Part shown: positions 6,239 through 6,263 of the stretch, piece by piece | Position numbering within the stretch: position 1 is the first letter of the stretch | How the letters are laid out: the number at the start of each line of letters is the position of its first letter | DNA from: an archaeon | GTDB lineage: Archaea; Altiarchaeota; Altiarchaeia; IMC4; QMZM01 | DNA: 6,263 nucleotides | Assembly: GCA_029933895.1 (NCBI GenBank) | Contig: JAOZNG010000073.1 | Coordinates: forward strand, 1-6,263 | Reading direction: 5' to 3' | Translations under genes and position numbers: made by a program | Notes under the pieces: generated by a model | What the model saw: the letters and a program-made list of their open reading frames with translations, nothing else | What the model was told of the DNA's origin: nothing | Databases searched by the model: none

Positions 6239-6263
6239 AATAGAAATTCAATAAATAAAAAAT

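Noticed and set aside
6239..6263. AT-rich stretch upstream of the ptmA-like gene (TTTATTTATTGAAT on the minus strand) as a promoter
   Set aside because: It resembles an archaeal TATA box or a bacterial -10 element, but only 45 bases upstream of the gene are visible and no paired element can be seen, so a promoter cannot be supported.
1..6263. CRISPR arrays, insertion sequences, tRNA or rRNA genes, terminators
   Set aside because: No spaced direct repeats, transposase frames, RNA-gene consensus or hairpin followed by a T-run were seen; coding sequence fills nearly the whole window and all gaps are under 40 bases.

Overview
The window is the middle of a tightly packed sugar-biosynthesis operon. 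All seven recognisable genes lie on the minus strand, so transcription runs from the right edge to the left. In transcription order they are: a PtmA-like short-chain dehydrogenase (6218-5415), a HisF-like cyclase paralogue (5377-4616), a HisH-like glutaminase (4619-3936), a PP-loop N-acetyl-sugar amidotransferase of the WbpG/PseA/AglX type (3931-2624), a small nitroreductase-family flavoprotein (2596-2003), a NeuB-type nonulosonate synthase (2010-961) and a NeuC/LegG-type UDP-N-acetylhexosamine 2-epimerase (964 to the left edge, truncated by the window). Gaps never exceed about 37 bases. Three junctions overlap: two are ATGA overlaps and one is 8 bases. I see no terminator and no RNA gene.

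Two known modules are joined here. The HisF/HisH/amidotransferase trio is the set known from Pseudomonas O-antigen synthesis (HisF2-HisH2-WbpG) and archaeal N-glycans (AglXYZ). HisH releases ammonia from glutamine, HisF channels it, and the amidotransferase uses ATP to turn an N-acetyl group into an acetamidino group. The NeuC/NeuB pair makes a nine-carbon 2-keto sugar acid (sialic or legionaminic acid type). Together with the PtmA homologue, a family named from Campylobacter flagellin glycosylation, the best inference is synthesis of an amidino-modified legionaminic-acid-like sugar for a surface glycan, O-antigen, or flagellin/archaellin/S-layer decoration. The nitroreductase between the two modules has no role that I know of in either pathway and is the main candidate for a new step.

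The organism cannot be named from this sequence. Base composition is roughly 40-45% G+C, arginine is often AGA/AGG and isoleucine often ATA. Some starts have clear Shine-Dalgarno sequences, while others appear to depend on translational coupling, and TTG and GTG starts are plausible. These traits fit many anaerobic or environmental bacteria and some archaea. The missing pathway members (CMP-sugar synthetase, any 4,6-dehydratase, aminotransferase and acetyltransferase, and the glycosyltransferases) are presumably outside the window.
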